Source: Candidatus Sodalis endolongispinus
GTDB lineage: Bacteria; Pseudomonadota; Gammaproteobacteria; Enterobacterales; Enterobacteriaceae
Direction of reading: 5' to 3'
NCBI RefSeq assembly: GCF_018777395.1
Contig: NZ_JAFJYC010000001.1
Coordinates: 2,418,001 to 2,482,000, forward strand
Length of the DNA stretch: 64,000 nt
Shown: positions 38,639 to 49,235 of the stretch, one piece after another
Position numbering within the stretch: the first letter of the stretch is position 1
Layout of the letters: every line of letters starts with the position of its first letter
Translations under genes and position numbers: made by a program
Notes under the pieces: model-generated
Seen by the model: only the letters and a program-made list of their open reading frames with translations
The model's database searches: none
Told to the model about the DNA's origin: nothing

Positions 38639-38908
38639 TTACCCTATCGAATATGGCAATTGGCTGAACAGCGTACGCATATAATCCAGCAGCAGGCTGA
38701 GCATCCACGGGCCGGCGATAACCAGGGCGGCGATGACCGCCAGAATTTTGGGTATAAACGACAGCGTCATTTCGTTGATTTGTGTGGACGCCTGCAGCAG
38801 GCTCACCAGAAGTCCGGTGACCATCGCGGCCAGCAGCGGCGGCGTGGAGATTGCCAGCCCGACTTTCATTGCGTCAAAACCCAGCGTCATTACGGCTTCA
38901 GGCGTCAT
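38639..38908 (-). CDS. fliQ: Flagellar export apparatus protein FliQ
   Basis: The 89-residue protein has two TM helices ([20 protein letters not shown] and [20 protein letters not shown]) joined by the conserved [16 protein letters not shown] loop. It is part of the FliPQR gate. Complete, normal length, in its usual place between fliP and fliR. Confidence 0.95.
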   Translation of the reverse strand: MTPEAVMTLGFDAMKVGLAISTPPLLAAMVTGLLVSLLQASTQINEMTLSFIPKILAVIAALVIAGPWMLSLLLDYMRTLFSQLPYSIG

Positions 38909-38926
38909 GGCACGGCCTCGTATCGG

Positions 38927-39713
38927 TTAACTGAAAAAGCTTTGGGCCAGCGACCCGAGCAAGAGTTGCCAGCCGTCCACCATCACGAACAGCATTAGTT
39001 TGAACGGCAACGATACCGTGGTGGGGGGCAGCATCATCATGCCCAGCGCCATCAGGACGCTGGCGATGACCAAATCGATAATCAAAAACGGAATAAACAG
39101 CGTGAAACCGATCTGAAAGGCGGTTTTGAGTTCGCTGGTGACAAACGCCGGCAGCAGGATGCGCATCGGCACCTGGCTCAGGACCGGCGAACGCCGCCTG
39201 TTTTCCCAGCCGGGCGTAGAGCGACAAATCCGTTTCCCGCGTTTGGGTCAGCATAAACTGGCGCAGCGGCTGCGCCGCCCGCTGTATTGCCGTGTCCATA
39301 TCAATTTGGTCCTGGGAAAACGGCAGGTAGGCATCGCGGTAAATAATGTCCAGCACCGGCGACATGACAAAAAAGGTCAAACATAACGCCAGCCAGAGCA
39401 AAACCTGGTTGGGCGGGGCGGAGGGCGTGCCCAGCGCATTGCGCAAGATGCCCAGCACGATGATGATGCGGGTAAATCCCGACATCAGCAGCAGCGCCGC
39501 CGGTAAGAAAGTGAGCGACGTCAGCAGCACCAACGTTTGTACCGGCAGCGACCAGCGCTGGCCGCCGTCGGGCAGGGGATGCATCTGTATCAGCCCCTGC
39601 TGCGCGGCGTGAGCGGCCTGAAGAGGCAGTAATATTAGCAAAAGCGGCAGCGGCCAGCAACACAAACGGCCACACGCCGCGCGCCGGCCTGTATCGCACG
39701 CAGCGCGGGGCAC
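38927..39713 (-). pseudogene. fliP: Flagellar export apparatus protein FliP, frameshifted
   Basis: From GTG 39713 the frame has a signal-like start, then [40 protein letters not shown] and [20 protein letters not shown], up to AAFAGPE near 39185. One base is then lost, and the frame leaves for [14 protein letters not shown]. The correct continuation [40 protein letters not shown] and [12 protein letters not shown] is one frame over, ending at 38927. The C-terminal membrane half is therefore lost; export cannot work without FliP. Confidence 0.92.
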
Positions 39714-39728
39714 ACTGAGTCGGTTTGC

Positions 39729-40103
39729 TCATGTTGTCTCCCGCGATTGGCGCCCGCGCGCCAGCAGCGCCGAGAACGTCGTCGGCGGCGGGTCGGAGGC
39801 ATCATCGCCGGCGGGCATGGTATGCAGGTGTGTTATCCGCCCCGGCGTGACGCCGAGTACCAACCAGTGCTCGCCGGCCTCCACCACCACCACCCGTTCG
39901 CGGTTGCCGAGAGAACAGCCGGCACGGACTTTGAGCAGCGGCTGGCCGCCCTGTCGGGGTGCAGAAAAGCCAAAGCGCCGCGCCAGTTTGAGCAGCACCA
40001 GGATCAGCAGCAATATCGCCCCCAGCGATCCGGCCACGTTGAAAAGCACGGTGCCGTGGCCGCTTTCATGCGCAATCGGCGGCTGTAACGTGGTCTGTTT
40101 CAT
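39729..40103 (-). CDS. fliO: Flagellar assembly protein FliO
   Basis: The 124-residue bitopic protein has one TM helix (LGAILLLILVLLKLARRFGF) and a small cytoplasmic domain with VRAGCSLGNRERVVVVEAGE and HWLVLGVTPGRITHL, the FliO core that aids FliP oligomerisation. The start ATG 40103 follows the fliN stop by one base. It appears intact. Confidence 0.88.
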   Translation of the reverse strand: MKQTTLQPPIAHESGHGTVLFNVAGSLGAILLLILVLLKLARRFGFSAPRQGGQPLLKVRAGCSLGNRERVVVVEAGEHWLVLGVTPGRITHLHTMPAGDDASDPPPTTFSALLARGRQSRETT

Positions 40104-40512
40104 TTATCGGCTCAACCGGCGCATACGTTCGGCGGGCGTCACGATATCGGCAATGCGCACGCCGTATTGTTCTCCCATCACCACCACTTCGCCGCGGGCA
40201 ATCAGGTAACCGTTTATGAGAATATCCAGCGGTTCGCCCGCCTGTCCTTCCAGCGGCACCACCGCGTCCTGCCTGGCTCAGATGCAGCAGTTCGCGGATG
40301 GTCATGCGGGTCCGTCCCAACTCGACGGTCATTTTCACTGGAATATCCAGGATCAGGCTGAGATCTTCCGCCAGCGGCGACGCCTCTTCGGCGGCGGAAG
40401 TAGGGGGGAATTCCGGCCCGGTCGGTGCCTGGCGTGCCGTTTCGCCAAGGTTTTGCCCGTTGGTTTCGTGCAAGAACGCCTCGTCGCCGGGCGTGTTGTG
40501 GGTATCACTCAT
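40104..40512 (-). pseudogene. fliN: Flagellar switch protein FliN, frameshifted
   Basis: The N-terminal half is in frame from ATG 40512 (MSDTHNTPGDEAFLHETNGQ to [28 protein letters not shown]). Near 40270 an indel shifts the frame. The C-terminal SpoA-type core [40 protein letters not shown] and [12 protein letters not shown] is encoded one frame over and ends in TAA at 40104-40106, just before fliO. FliN forms most of the C ring; the frameshift removes its dimerisation fold. Confidence 0.9.
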
Positions 40513-41527
40513 GAGGACTGTCCTTGGTGTTTAATTGTTCAATACCTTGATTAATAACGTTTTCTACCCGCAATGCATACCGCCCGTTCAGGCTGCCGTA
40601 GCTGCCGAGGAAGACCGGGACACCATCAACGCAGGCGGTAAGCCTATCGGGGCGCGGGATCGGCAGGATATCGCCCCGTCGCAGCGCCATCACCCGCGAC
40701 AGGCAGAGAGGCAGATCGGCAAAACGGGCGATAAGCTCCAGTTCGGTACCCTGCAGCTGTCTAGCCAGGTTTTGGCGCCAGTGACCCTGATCCTGCCGAA
40801 GATGTTCCGGCAGCGGTTTACTCAAGATCTCGTGCAACGGCTCCAGGGCGGCCTGCGAGAAAACGATGGCGAACTCGCCATGCAGGGTGCCGATGGCGAC
40901 CCGAAACGGCGATACCACCACCATTTCGCCGTCGCTAAAGCCGGTAAAACGGCAGGACGTTTCCGCGGTGTTCAATTCCGTCTCCAGCGGATGCAACCCC
41001 AGCCAGGCGTCGCCATAGGCTATCAGCATCAGATCTAGCAAGCGGTCTATGACGCGCTGTTCCGCCGGGGTAAATTCCCGTTCTTGCGCCTCGGGCAGTC
41101 GCCCGCTGCCGCCGAAAAGCGTGTCGAGCGCGGTAAAGATAAAACCCGGCGTGAAGGCGAAGAGCGTGTTGCCCCGCAACGGTTTCAGACCGACCAGATT
41201 CAGGCTGGCGGGAGAACTCAGCTGAGCGGCGAATTCCCGGTACGGTTGGGTGACTATCGCATCCGCACTGATGTCGGTGCGGCGCTGCATTAGGCTGAAC
41301 AGCGCACGGCGAAAGCGGCCGGCGAAATCCTGGTTTATCATCTCCAGCCCTTTCAGGCGCTCGCCCCCATGGCGTCGACGTTGTGCCGCATCAAAGGGCG
41401 AGCCCGCATCGGTTTTCGGCGAGGGCTGCTGTGCGGCGCGCGCCTGTGCCTGCCGCAAATCCTTTTTAGCCTGTTTACGCGTTGGCGGGACGGTGCGTGC
41501 GGATTCTTTCTCGGACATAGCGTTCAC
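40505..41527 (-). CDS. fliM: Flagellar switch protein FliM lacking the CheY-binding N-terminus
   Basis: The protein of about 340 residues has the FliM middle domain (GLEMINQDFAGRFRRALFSL, NLVGLKPLRGNTLFAFTPGF, DTLFGGSGRLPEAQEREFTP) and C-terminal FliN-like domain (ADLPLCLSRVMALRRGDILP, DGVPVFLGSYGSLNGRYALR). The canonical N-terminal LSQAEIDALL peptide that binds CheY-P is absent; residues 1-55 are instead a charged low-complexity Lys/Arg/Gln-rich segment (TRKQAKKDLRQAQARAAQQP). Start GTG 41527 overlaps the fliL stop; ATG 41518 is an alternative. Intact otherwise. The missing peptide agrees with the absence of chemotaxis genes in the cluster. Confidence 0.92.
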   Translation of the reverse strand: MNAMSEKESARTVPPTRKQAKKDLRQAQARAAQQPSPKTDAGSPFDAAQRRRHGGERLKGLEMINQDFAGRFRRALFSLMQRRTDISADAIVTQPYREFAAQLSSPASLNLVGLKPLRGNTLFAFTPGFIFTALDTLFGGSGRLPEAQEREFTPAEQRVIDRLLDLMLIAYGDAWLGLHPLETELNTAETSCRFTGFSDGEMVVVSPFRVAIGTLHGEFAIVFSQAALEPLHEILSKPLPEHLRQDQGHWRQNLARQLQGTELELIARFADLPLCLSRVMALRRGDILPIPRPDRLTACVDGVPVFLGSYGSLNGRYALRVENVINQGIEQLNTKDSPHE

Positions 41528-42033
41528 CGCACAATAAATGAATTGAAAAATACGTCAGTCACGTAGGGCGGCTGACCGTTGGGACGCTGCTGATTCAGCT
41601 CTTGCTTTATCTGCGTAAGTAAGGCCTGTTTGTCTGCTGCGGACGAGAGTGAGGCCGGGGAGCGCTGTGATAGCAGCAAAATCAGATGATTGCGCAATTC
41701 GGGTAATTGAATTTCCATTAGTGCGCGTGTCTCCTCGTCCTGCAAACGCAGGGTTAAACCGATATACAGCATGGCGCCGTAATCTCCGTCGTCCGGTTGT
41801 AAACTCACGGTAAAGGCGTCCAGCGGGGAATATACCGGCGGTAACGCGCTTTCCGCCGGTAGTCCGTCCACCGTCTGCGCATGGGGAATCAGTTCCTCTT
41901 TCATACCTGGCTGCAGATAGACGAGCAGGCCGAGCACCAGCACGGCAATTGTTCCCAGAATGATGACCGCGGCGGCACGGTATTTGATAAAAAAAGCCTT
42001 AATGCCTGACACGTCTTTTGCACCTGTAGCCAA
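41524..42033 (-). CDS. fliL: Flagellar basal-body protein FliL
   Basis: The 169-residue protein has one N-terminal TM helix (AAAVIILGTIAVLVLGLLVY) and the periplasmic FliL domain (PLDAFTVSLQPDDGDYGAML, YIGLTLRLQDEETRALMEIQ, LPELRNHLILLLS) ending in DVFFNSFIVR. It rings the stator. Complete; the first gene of the fliLMNOPQR operon; the stop overlaps the fliM start. Confidence 0.93.
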   Translation of the reverse strand: MATGAKDVSGIKAFFIKYRAAAVIILGTIAVLVLGLLVYLQPGMKEELIPHAQTVDGLPAESALPPVYSPLDAFTVSLQPDDGDYGAMLYIGLTLRLQDEETRALMEIQLPELRNHLILLLSQRSPASLSSAADKQALLTQIKQELNQQRPNGQPPYVTDVFFNSFIVR

Positions 42034-42146
42034 AAATCTTCTGCCTTGTCACCGCGCGCCTGCGGCCAGGCGTCGTAGTGAGTATCCCGTTAATCACCCC
42101 GAATAAAGGGGAAAAGAAACGGCTTAAACGCCTTTACTTTGCCCCT
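42034..42146. other. fliK-fliL intergenic region
   Basis: About 110 bases between fliL and the fliK 3' end. No gene is recognised. In enterobacteria fliL follows fliK closely; the same is seen here. Confidence 0.4.
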
Positions 42147-43371
42147 TCAGGCATAGATATCTATACCGCCGCGATACCCCGTGCCGCTACCGACTGGAAC
42201 GCTGCCGTTGCGATGCGCCACCCACAGCGGTTCACTTGGCGTCCGCCCGTGCTGCGGCCTTTCACCGTGGCCCTGCTGTTGTCCGGCGGTCTGATGGCCG
42301 GACGCTTCGGTGCCGACGCTGGTATCGCCAACCGCGATGCCGTGTTCCGCCAGTGAGGTGCGCAACTGGGTCATGGCGGTTTACAACACCGCCCGCACCT
42401 GTTGATTGTCGGCAGCAAAATGGAGCTGCAACTGCTCCTGATTCAGGCGCAGATTGACCTTTACCGCGCCCAACTCCTGTGGATGGAGATGCAGCTGGGC
42501 GTGAAAAATGCCGTTACGGTTAAACAGCATGATCTGTTCGCCGAGATGCTGTTGCCAGGCCGGTGAACCTAATGGCTGGCGCAGGTGTGCGGTGGGCATC
42601 GGCGGCGGGGTCTGGACCGGCTGGGAGGCCGGATCGGTGGTAACGGCGGCAAGCCCCGCCAATGTTGTCACCGTGGGCGCAGGCGTCGCGGTTGCGGCAA
42701 GACGGTCAGTCTGCGGCGCTGTCCGCAACGGCGCATCACCGCGAACGCGCGCGCGTGGCGTCTGCCTGGCCGTTGACGGACTCAACACGCGGTAATGGAT
42801 TTTCCGCGTGTTTTGCGTTTCGCTTGGCGTCCGACGGCAGGATCAGTAATGGCTGCCGCGCCTGCCGGCCCTGTGCATCGGCGGTTTCCGGCGCGGCTGC
42901 CGCGAGGGAATATGTCGCTTCTTTGCGTCGGCCGTCGGCGCCGGGCTGAGGTTGCGCCGGGTCATCGGCCGTGGCGCGGGGATCATTCAACGCCAGCGCC
43001 ACGCCGTCGCCCGAATGACTCCCCGAGCCGGGGGCGATGCCCAATTTCGCCAGTACCGGATCGCCATCGGCGGGCCATTGTTGCAATGCCAACTGCGCCA
43101 GCAGCGCCTGCAAATGCTGCAACTCGTCATCGTCCAACGCGTTATCTCCCTCTGCCAGACGCTGGTTGATAAGGGCAGCCAGAGCTTTGCAGCGCTGCGT
43201 CAGGGAGGCCTTCGGGTCCGCGACCGTGCTGTCGGCGCCCGCGTCCTGACGCCGCGTGCCGGCGAGATACTGTTGTAAGGCATCGGCAAATTCGCTTTGG
43301 GGCAATTCGGCGGCGGCGGTGGCGAAAGTCTGCCCGCTGTCGCCGATAACCCTGCTCGCAGTGGGTATCAT
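42147..43371 (-). pseudogene. fliK: Hook-length control protein FliK, frameshift and nonsense
   Basis: FliK is the hook-length ruler. From ATG 43371 (MIPTASRVIGDSGQTFATAA) the variable N-terminal part is open, then shifts frame near 42760. The second frame has the hydrophobic-hydrophilic core PLGSPAWQQHLGEQIMLFNR, FHAQLHLHPQELGAVKVNLR and EQLQLHFAADNQQVRAVL, then TAA (42381-42383), and in the same frame TAMTQLRTSLAEHGIAVGDT to 42147. Glu to stop is likely at the TAA. The core FliK_C motif survives but is not translated from the normal start. Confidence 0.88.
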
Positions 43372-43817
43372 GATTCCACTCTCCTTAAGGACGCCCGCAG
43401 CGCGAACTCATCCATTTGTTTTTGATTGAGGCGGCATTCGCGCAGTTGACGCGCGCTCTCGGAACGCGTTTTGAGAATTTCAAATGCGTTAAGCCGCTGT
43501 TTTTTCTGTTGCCAGTGGGCCACCGCCAGATCGACCCGCGATTGAAACACCGACACTTGCTGACTGTGATGGGCAACAATTTTATACAGTGAGGCAATAA
43601 ATGACTGATAATTAATCCATTTATCAACATTCAGACCGGTGCCGGTCATATTCTCCTTAAGCTGTTTGCGATATTCCTGCTCGTACCACATCAGTTGATT
43701 TAGCTGCACCACGGCGCTGGCGTGCGCGCTGCAGCAAGCGCCGAGCTGAATCAGGGCTTCTTCCAACGCCCGTTCAGCATGCTCCCTCAAGGTTTCGATA
43801 GGCGATGTACTGGTCAT
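43368..43817 (-). CDS. fliJ: Flagellar export chaperone FliJ
   Basis: The 149-residue protein is largely a coiled coil (HAERALEEALIQLGACCSAH, QLMWYEQEYRKQLKENMTGT, RLNAFEILKTRSESARQLRE), as expected for FliJ, the central stalk of the FliHI ATPase complex. I start at ATG 43817 because AAGGA lies upstream and the family length is about 147; longer in-frame upstream sequence is the fliI 3' end. It overlaps fliK by four bases. Intact. Confidence 0.9.
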   Translation of the reverse strand: MTSTSPIETLREHAERALEEALIQLGACCSAHASAVVQLNQLMWYEQEYRKQLKENMTGTGLNVDKWINYQSFIASLYKIVAHHSQQVSVFQSRVDLAVAHWQQKKQRLNAFEILKTRSESARQLRECRLNQKQMDEFALRASLRRVES

Positions 43818-43827
43818 GAAGCATTCC

Positions 43828-45204
43828 TTATGCGGTTGAAGGGGGGAGGACAAGATCGGACAGCTGCTGACAGGATTGGGCGTAATCACAAGGTTGCGAG
43901 ACATCCTGACGTAGATAGCTTTCCAACTGGGGATAATGGGCAATCGCTTGATCGAGCAGCGGGTCGCTGCCGGCGGCGTAGTCGCCTACCGACAGCAAAT
44001 CGCGATTGCGCTGATAGCTGGCGAGCCACTGTTTCACCTGTTGGACCTGCTGGAAATGGGTCGTATCCACCAACGCGGTCATCGCCCGGCTGATGGACGC
44101 CTCGATGTCGATGGCGGGGTAATGCCCCGACTTGGCAAGCTGACGTGACAACACCACATGGCCATCCAGAATGGCCCGGGCGGCATCGGTGATGGGATCT
44201 TGCTGGTCGTCCCCTTCCGTTAGTACGGTATAAAAGGCGGTGACTGAGCCGCCGCCGTCCGCGCCGTTGCCGGCGCGTTCCACCAGCGCGGTCAATTTGG
44301 CAAATACCGATGGCGGATAGCCTTTGGTGGCCGGCGGCTCGCCGATGGCCGGGCCGATTTCGCGCTGCGCCATTGCATAGCGCGTCAGGGAGTCCATGAT
44401 AAGCAGCACATGCTGGCCGCGATCGCGAAAATATTCGGCGATACGCGTGGCGTAAGCGGCCCCCTGCATACGCAGCATCGGCGAAACATCCGCCGGCGCG
44501 GCGATAATGACCGCACGAGCGATGCCCTCCTCGCCGAGGATATTTTCGATAAAATCCTTCACCTCGCGCCCGCGCTCGCCTATCAGGCCGACGACGATCA
44601 TATCGGCCTGGGTATAGCGCGCCATCATGCCGAGCAGCATACTCTTGCCCACGCCGGAGCCGGCAAACAAGCCCATGCGCTGCCCGCGGCCTACCGTCAG
44701 CAGGCCATTTATCGCGCGCACGCCCACATCGAGTACATCGGTGATGGGACTGCGCGCGAGAGGGTTAAGCGGCGGGCTGTAGAGTGAGGCGCGCTAACCG
44801 GTTTCCGGCGGCGGCAGGTTGTCCAGGGGATGCCCGCTACCGCAGAGTATGCGGCCCAACAGCGCCGGACCCAGGGGAAGTAAGCGGGCGGAGGCTTCGC
44901 CGTTAGCTGAACCCGGCGCATAGACGCGGGCGCCAGGCAGGATGCCCTCTACGTTTTCCAGCGGCATCAGAAACAACTGCCGGCCTTTGAACCCGACGAC
45001 TTCGGTTTCGACCTGCCCTACCGCCTTGACGTCATAGCGTTCGATAAGACAGGTGGCGCCGAGAGGGAGTTGCAACCCTATTGCCTCCATCACCATGCCG
45101 GTTGCCCGCGTCAGGCGTCCGTAGTGGCGGCAATCCGGTACGGCGGTTATCAGGCTCTCTTGGCGCGCCATTGCCTTAAGCCAGCGTTCCAGCTGCAAGG
45201 TCAT
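43828..45204 (-). pseudogene. fliI: Flagellum-specific ATPase FliI, nonsense
   Basis: The export ATPase is conserved along its length: [40 protein letters not shown], then after PPETG a TAG (44794-44796), with the same frame continuing [20 protein letters not shown]. The Walker [33 protein letters not shown] and Walker [19 protein letters not shown] follow. The single nonsense at codon 137 of 458 removes the whole catalytic domain. ATG 45204 overlaps the fliH 3' end by 29 bases. Confidence 0.93.
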
Positions 45205-45891
45205 GCGACAAGCCCTCCTTGAGCATCTGGCATAGCTGCTGCCAGCGGGTTTCCAGGGTGGCATCCACTTCGCCGTCCTCGGCGATGATGCGGCAACCGC
45301 CGCGCAGCAGCTGTCCATCGGCCAGCAGGCGCCAGCCCTGGTTTTCCAGCGTGCTGCCCAAATGGTGCTGTAGCGACGACAGATCGTCGGGGTGCACATA
45401 CAGCCGCAGACAGCCGTCGAACAGCGGTCGTTCGTGCAGTAGCTGTTGAATGGTTTCCAGCACGACACGGGTGTCGCATACCGGCGACTGGCCCAGAACC
45501 TTGCCGGCCCCGCCGTCAGCGCGATTTGCATCAGCCGCGCCGGCATCACCGCATCCAGTCCGGTGAGGGTAGCCTTCATTTCGCGCAGCAAATCCGCCAG
45601 TTGGGCGGTTATCTGCCCTTGTTCGGCCTGTGCATCCGGCAACCCCTGGTCAAAACCGGCGCTGCGACCCTTATCAAAACCTTGCCGGTAGCCCTGCTGC
45701 TTGCCTTCCTGCTGACCTTGCTTAAACCCGCGTTGTTCCGCCTGGCTGCGCAGTAGCGTCAGCTCCGTCTGCCAGGCGTTGTCGTCATGATTTGCTGTCG
45801 CCAGCGGTGCCGGAAGGCTGTCGGTGAACGCCAAGGCCAAATCCGCCGGCAGCCAGCGTTGCCAGCGCGGTTGTTCGGCGTGCTCAGACAT
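45176..45891 (-). pseudogene. fliH: Flagellar export regulator FliH, frameshifted
   Basis: FliH is the stator-like regulator of FliI. From ATG 45891 the frame reads [20 protein letters not shown] and the GxxxG-rich helix [20 protein letters not shown]. Near 45505 an extra G (ACGGCGGGGCCGGC) shifts the frame. The C-terminal half [40 protein letters not shown] and [20 protein letters not shown] is one frame over, ending at 45176. The FliI-binding and C-ring-binding parts are thus separated. Confidence 0.9.
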
Positions 45892-46873
45892 AGTTTTCCC
45901 CGTCCTTATTAATGACTATCTCATCGGCATCGGCCAGACGGCGGACCACGGCCAGAATCGCCTTGCGCTCGCTTTCCACCCGCGACAATTTGACCGGGGC
46001 GCTGAGAGCGAGATCATCACGCAAAATCTCCGCCTGACGCTGCGACATATTGCCCAAGATCCTTTCCACCAGCGGCGGCGCGCAGCCTTTCAGGGCAATG
46101 ATGAGCACATCGGTGTCGATCTCTTGCAGGATACGGCGCAGACTGCGATCGTCCAGATCCTGCAAATCATCGAACATAAACATCTGATCGACTATTTTCT
46201 CCGCCAGGCTTTCATCAAAGGCGCGTACGGCGTCGATCGCCGCCTCTTCCTGCCGGCTTTGCATGTAATTGAGGATCTCCGCCGCCGGACGCACACCGCC
46301 CTTATTGCTTTGCCGGCTGTGTTGACCGCGCAGTAAATCATTTAACGCCAGGGTCAGCTCTTGCACTGCGGCCGGCTGCAGGCCGTCCAGCATGGCGATA
46401 CGCACCAAGATGTCGTTACGCAGCGTTTCTTCCAGACCGGAGAGAACTTCGGCGGCCAGACTACGCTTGAGCAACACCAGAATGGCGGCGATCACCTGGG
46501 GATGTTCAGCCTGAATAAGCGCCGCTACCGCCTGCGGTTTCATTGCGTTTAATGCGTCAATGCCGCGGTCATCGTCCGCGCCGGTGATGTGCAATTCTTC
46601 CAACAGCAGCAGAGCGCGGTCCTCTCCCAGCGCGCTGATAATGGCCGCGCGCAGATAGTCGTAGCTGTCCTTCTCCGGGCTTATCATCGTCTCCGCGTCG
46701 CTATGAAAGGCATCAAGCACGCTGGTCAATTGCTGCCGGGAGTAGATGCCCAGCGAGGCCATCGTCTTACCTATTGCCTCCACCTCCTGCTTGTGCAGAT
46801 GTTTAAATACGGCGGCGGCGGACTCCTCCCCCAGCGTCAGCATGACGATGGCGCTTTTTTCGATGGCATTCAT
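45884..46873 (-). CDS. fliG: Flagellar motor switch protein FliG
   Basis: The 329-residue switch protein is intact. Its N-terminal domain binds FliF ([20 protein letters not shown]), the middle domain holds [15 protein letters not shown] (the EHPQ motif that contacts FliM), and the C-terminal torque domain has the charged helix [20 protein letters not shown] and [21 protein letters not shown] 46873 overlaps the fliF stop (ATGA), so that start is preferred over ATG 46900. It is conserved although FliF, FliN and the export ATPase are broken. Confidence 0.94.
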   Translation of the reverse strand: MNAIEKSAIVMLTLGEESAAAVFKHLHKQEVEAIGKTMASLGIYSRQQLTSVLDAFHSDAETMISPEKDSYDYLRAAIISALGEDRALLLLEELHITGADDDRGIDALNAMKPQAVAALIQAEHPQVIAAILVLLKRSLAAEVLSGLEETLRNDILVRIAMLDGLQPAAVQELTLALNDLLRGQHSRQSNKGGVRPAAEILNYMQSRQEEAAIDAVRAFDESLAEKIVDQMFMFDDLQDLDDRSLRRILQEIDTDVLIIALKGCAPPLVERILGNMSQRQAEILRDDLALSAPVKLSRVESERKAILAVVRRLADADEIVINKDGENYV

Positions 46874-48560
46874 GATGGTTGTTGCTCGCGGGTTATCCAT
46901 TGACGCAGTATCCTTGCCACCATCTGTGGCCGGGCGGCGGCGACATCACGCAGCTGTCGGATACTGTCCTCCATTGCCTGTCGGGCTTTTTCGCGTGTTT
47001 CCTTCTCCAGCTCGCTGCGCGAAATGGGGCGCGGTTCATCCCGCGGCTGGCTGGCTTCGTACTGCGCCCGGATACGTTCGCGCTCGATCTCCTGTTGCCG
47101 CTGCCAGAGTGGACGAAGCCCTTTACGCCATGCCAGCCAGAACAGCAGTGCCACCAGCGCATAACGTAAGAGGCTGAATGCGATAGACTGCAGGGTCGGA
47201 TTCTGCCAGAACGGGAGCGGCAACAGAATGTCTTGATTGGCGCCGAAGCGGGTATTAACGATGTTGAGCGTATCGCCGTGTTCGCTGGAAAAGCCCACAG
47301 CCTCGCGCACCAACGCCGTCACGTCCTGCATTTCCTGCGGCGTCAAATGCACGCGATTGCCGTTGCTTTCCTCACGGTCGTTGACCACCACCGCCACCGA
47401 CAAGCGTTTGATGACGCCGGGGCGAAACCGGCTGTGGGTCAGGGTGCGGTCGACTTCATAATTGATGGTTTTGTCGCTCTGGCTGCTGTGAGGCGGCGCC
47501 ACGACAGGGGCGGGCTCGGGAGCACTGCCTTTGGCGGGAGGCTTTTTGTTGGCGGCGGCGGCGGATTCAATCGGTGCCGTGGCCGGTGGCGTGGGCTGAT
47601 TGCTGAGCGCCCCCGGTACACCACCAGGCGCCTGCACACCGGTCGTATCGCTGGCGCTGAGCTGCTGGCTGCGGATCACCATTTCCTCCGGGCGTCCGTT
47701 GGGCTTATGCTGCTCCGCCGTTTGTTCCACCGCGGTAAAGTCCAACTGGGCGGTCACTTCCGCGCGTACGTTGGCCGCGCCTATCACCGGTGCCAGTATC
47801 GCGCTGATGCGCCGTTGCAAATCGCCTTCCACCTCACGGGTGTAGGTCAATTGGCTGGTACTGAGGTTGAGTTCATTGTTGCCGGGTTGAGCGAGCAATT
47901 GACCCTGGCTGTCCACCAGGGTGATATTGCCGGCGGGTAAATCGGGCACGGTCCCCGATACCAACCAGGTGATGGCTTGAATTTGACCGGCGTCCAGCGC
48001 CCGCCCCGGATATAACGCCAAGGTCACCGAAGCTGTGGCCGGCTTGTACTCGCGTACGAACAGCGAGGGTTTCGGCATCGCGTATGGACCCGGGCCGATT
48101 TCACCGGATTAAGCGTTTCAATGGTGCGGGCGATTTCACCTTCCAGCGCCCGTTGATAGTTGATCTGTTCACTGAATTGGCTCATGCCGAATTTTTCGCG
48201 ATCCAGCAGTTCAAAACCCAGTGCTCCACCTTTCGGCCCCCCCTTTTGCGCCAGCAGCAGCCGTGTTTCTTGCACCCGGTCGCCAGGTACCATAATCGCG
48301 CTGCTGTTGCCGGCAAAGCGGTAGGGAATATTCATCGTGGTCAGTTCGGCCACCACGGCGCCGCCGTCCTGATCGCTGATATTGCTGTACAGAATGCGAT
48401 AATCCGGCGTTCTGGCCCACAGCAGCAAGACAATAGCCAGCGCGATCCCCGCTGCGCCGGCCGCTAATAGCATATATTTCGGATGGCCGCGAAAACGCGC
48501 TATTAGGTTGGTCAGGCTTATTGCCGGTTTTGCATTGATATCCATGGCCGAGGCATTCAT
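46870..48560 (-). pseudogene. fliF: MS-ring protein FliF, frameshifted
   Basis: FliF is the foundation ring of the basal body. From ATG 48560 (GGGA upstream) the frame reads ISLTNLIARFRGHPKYMLLA, TM1, PYRFAGNSSAIMVPGDRVQE, KFGMSQFSEQINYQRALEGE and TLNPVKSARVH. One base is missing near 48078, and the continuation MPKPSLFVREYKPATASVTL, PFWQNPTLQSIAFSLLRYAL (TM2) and LRDVAAARPQMVARILRQWI is one frame over, ending at 46870. The second frame alone lacks TM1, so the ring cannot form from it. Confidence 0.93.
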
Positions 48561-48802
48561 GCAGGATCCCTGAAGCAGAATTAAAAACAAAGAGTCATGG
48601 TGGTAGGGTGAGGAAATAAACGTCCTCATCACAAGGGAATAGTTTTCCATCGTCCAACGACGTAATTTCCAAATCGGTGTCAATCTTGGCACAGGGTGAC
48701 CCGCCTGATAGGCAAATAAGCTTGCGCTTTTATTGTTAATTTCGCCATTCAGCCCTGCCCCGGCATGTTAATGTGCTGAAGTCAGGTATTTGAGGAGGTT
48801 AT
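48561..48802. other. fliF-fliE divergent intergenic region
   Basis: About 240 bases should hold the divergent class-2 promoters for fliFGHIJK and fliE. FlhDC boxes were not identified with confidence. A GAGGAGGT ribosome-binding site (48791-48798) precedes fliE. Confidence 0.5.
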
Positions 48803-49126
48803 ATGACAACCCAGGCCATCAATTCCGTTTTGGCCATGATGAACATAACGGCTGAACAAGCGGCAGGAACGACAATGACGCTCTCCACGCCGGCCACCGC
48901 CGGTGCCGGTTTTATGAGTGAATTGAATAGCAGTATTAAACAGATTAACGGCATGCAAATAGAGGCCAGGCGCAAGGCAGAGAAATTTGAATTAGGCGTA
49001 CCCGGGATCGCTATGAATGATGTCATGGTCGACATGCAAAAAGCGTCGCTGGCGCTGCATATGGGGATTCAGGTCAATAACAAGTTAGTTAATGCGTATC
49101 AGGAAGTGATGAACATGGCGGTATAG
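48803..49126 (+). CDS. fliE: Flagellar basal-body protein FliE
   Basis: The 107-residue protein has the FliE pattern (GFMSELNSSIKQINGMQIEA, FELGVPGIAMNDVMVDMQKA, GIQVNNKLVNAYQEVMNMAV). It connects the MS ring to the rod. A strong GAGGAGGT lies four bases upstream of ATG 48803. Divergent from fliF as in E. coli. Intact. Confidence 0.95.
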   Translation: MTTQAINSVLAMMNITAEQAAGTTMTLSTPATAGAGFMSELNSSIKQINGMQIEARRKAEKFELGVPGIAMNDVMVDMQKASLALHMGIQVNNKLVNAYQEVMNMAV

Positions 49127-49235
49127 CTGCTAACCTTCGACGTCCCGTCCCGCTAACGCCAGGGGCGGGACGCGGCGCCGTGAAAGGCCGTAATCAGGAT
49201 TGCAAAAGCTGTCTATGATAAGCGTTGTTACCCTG

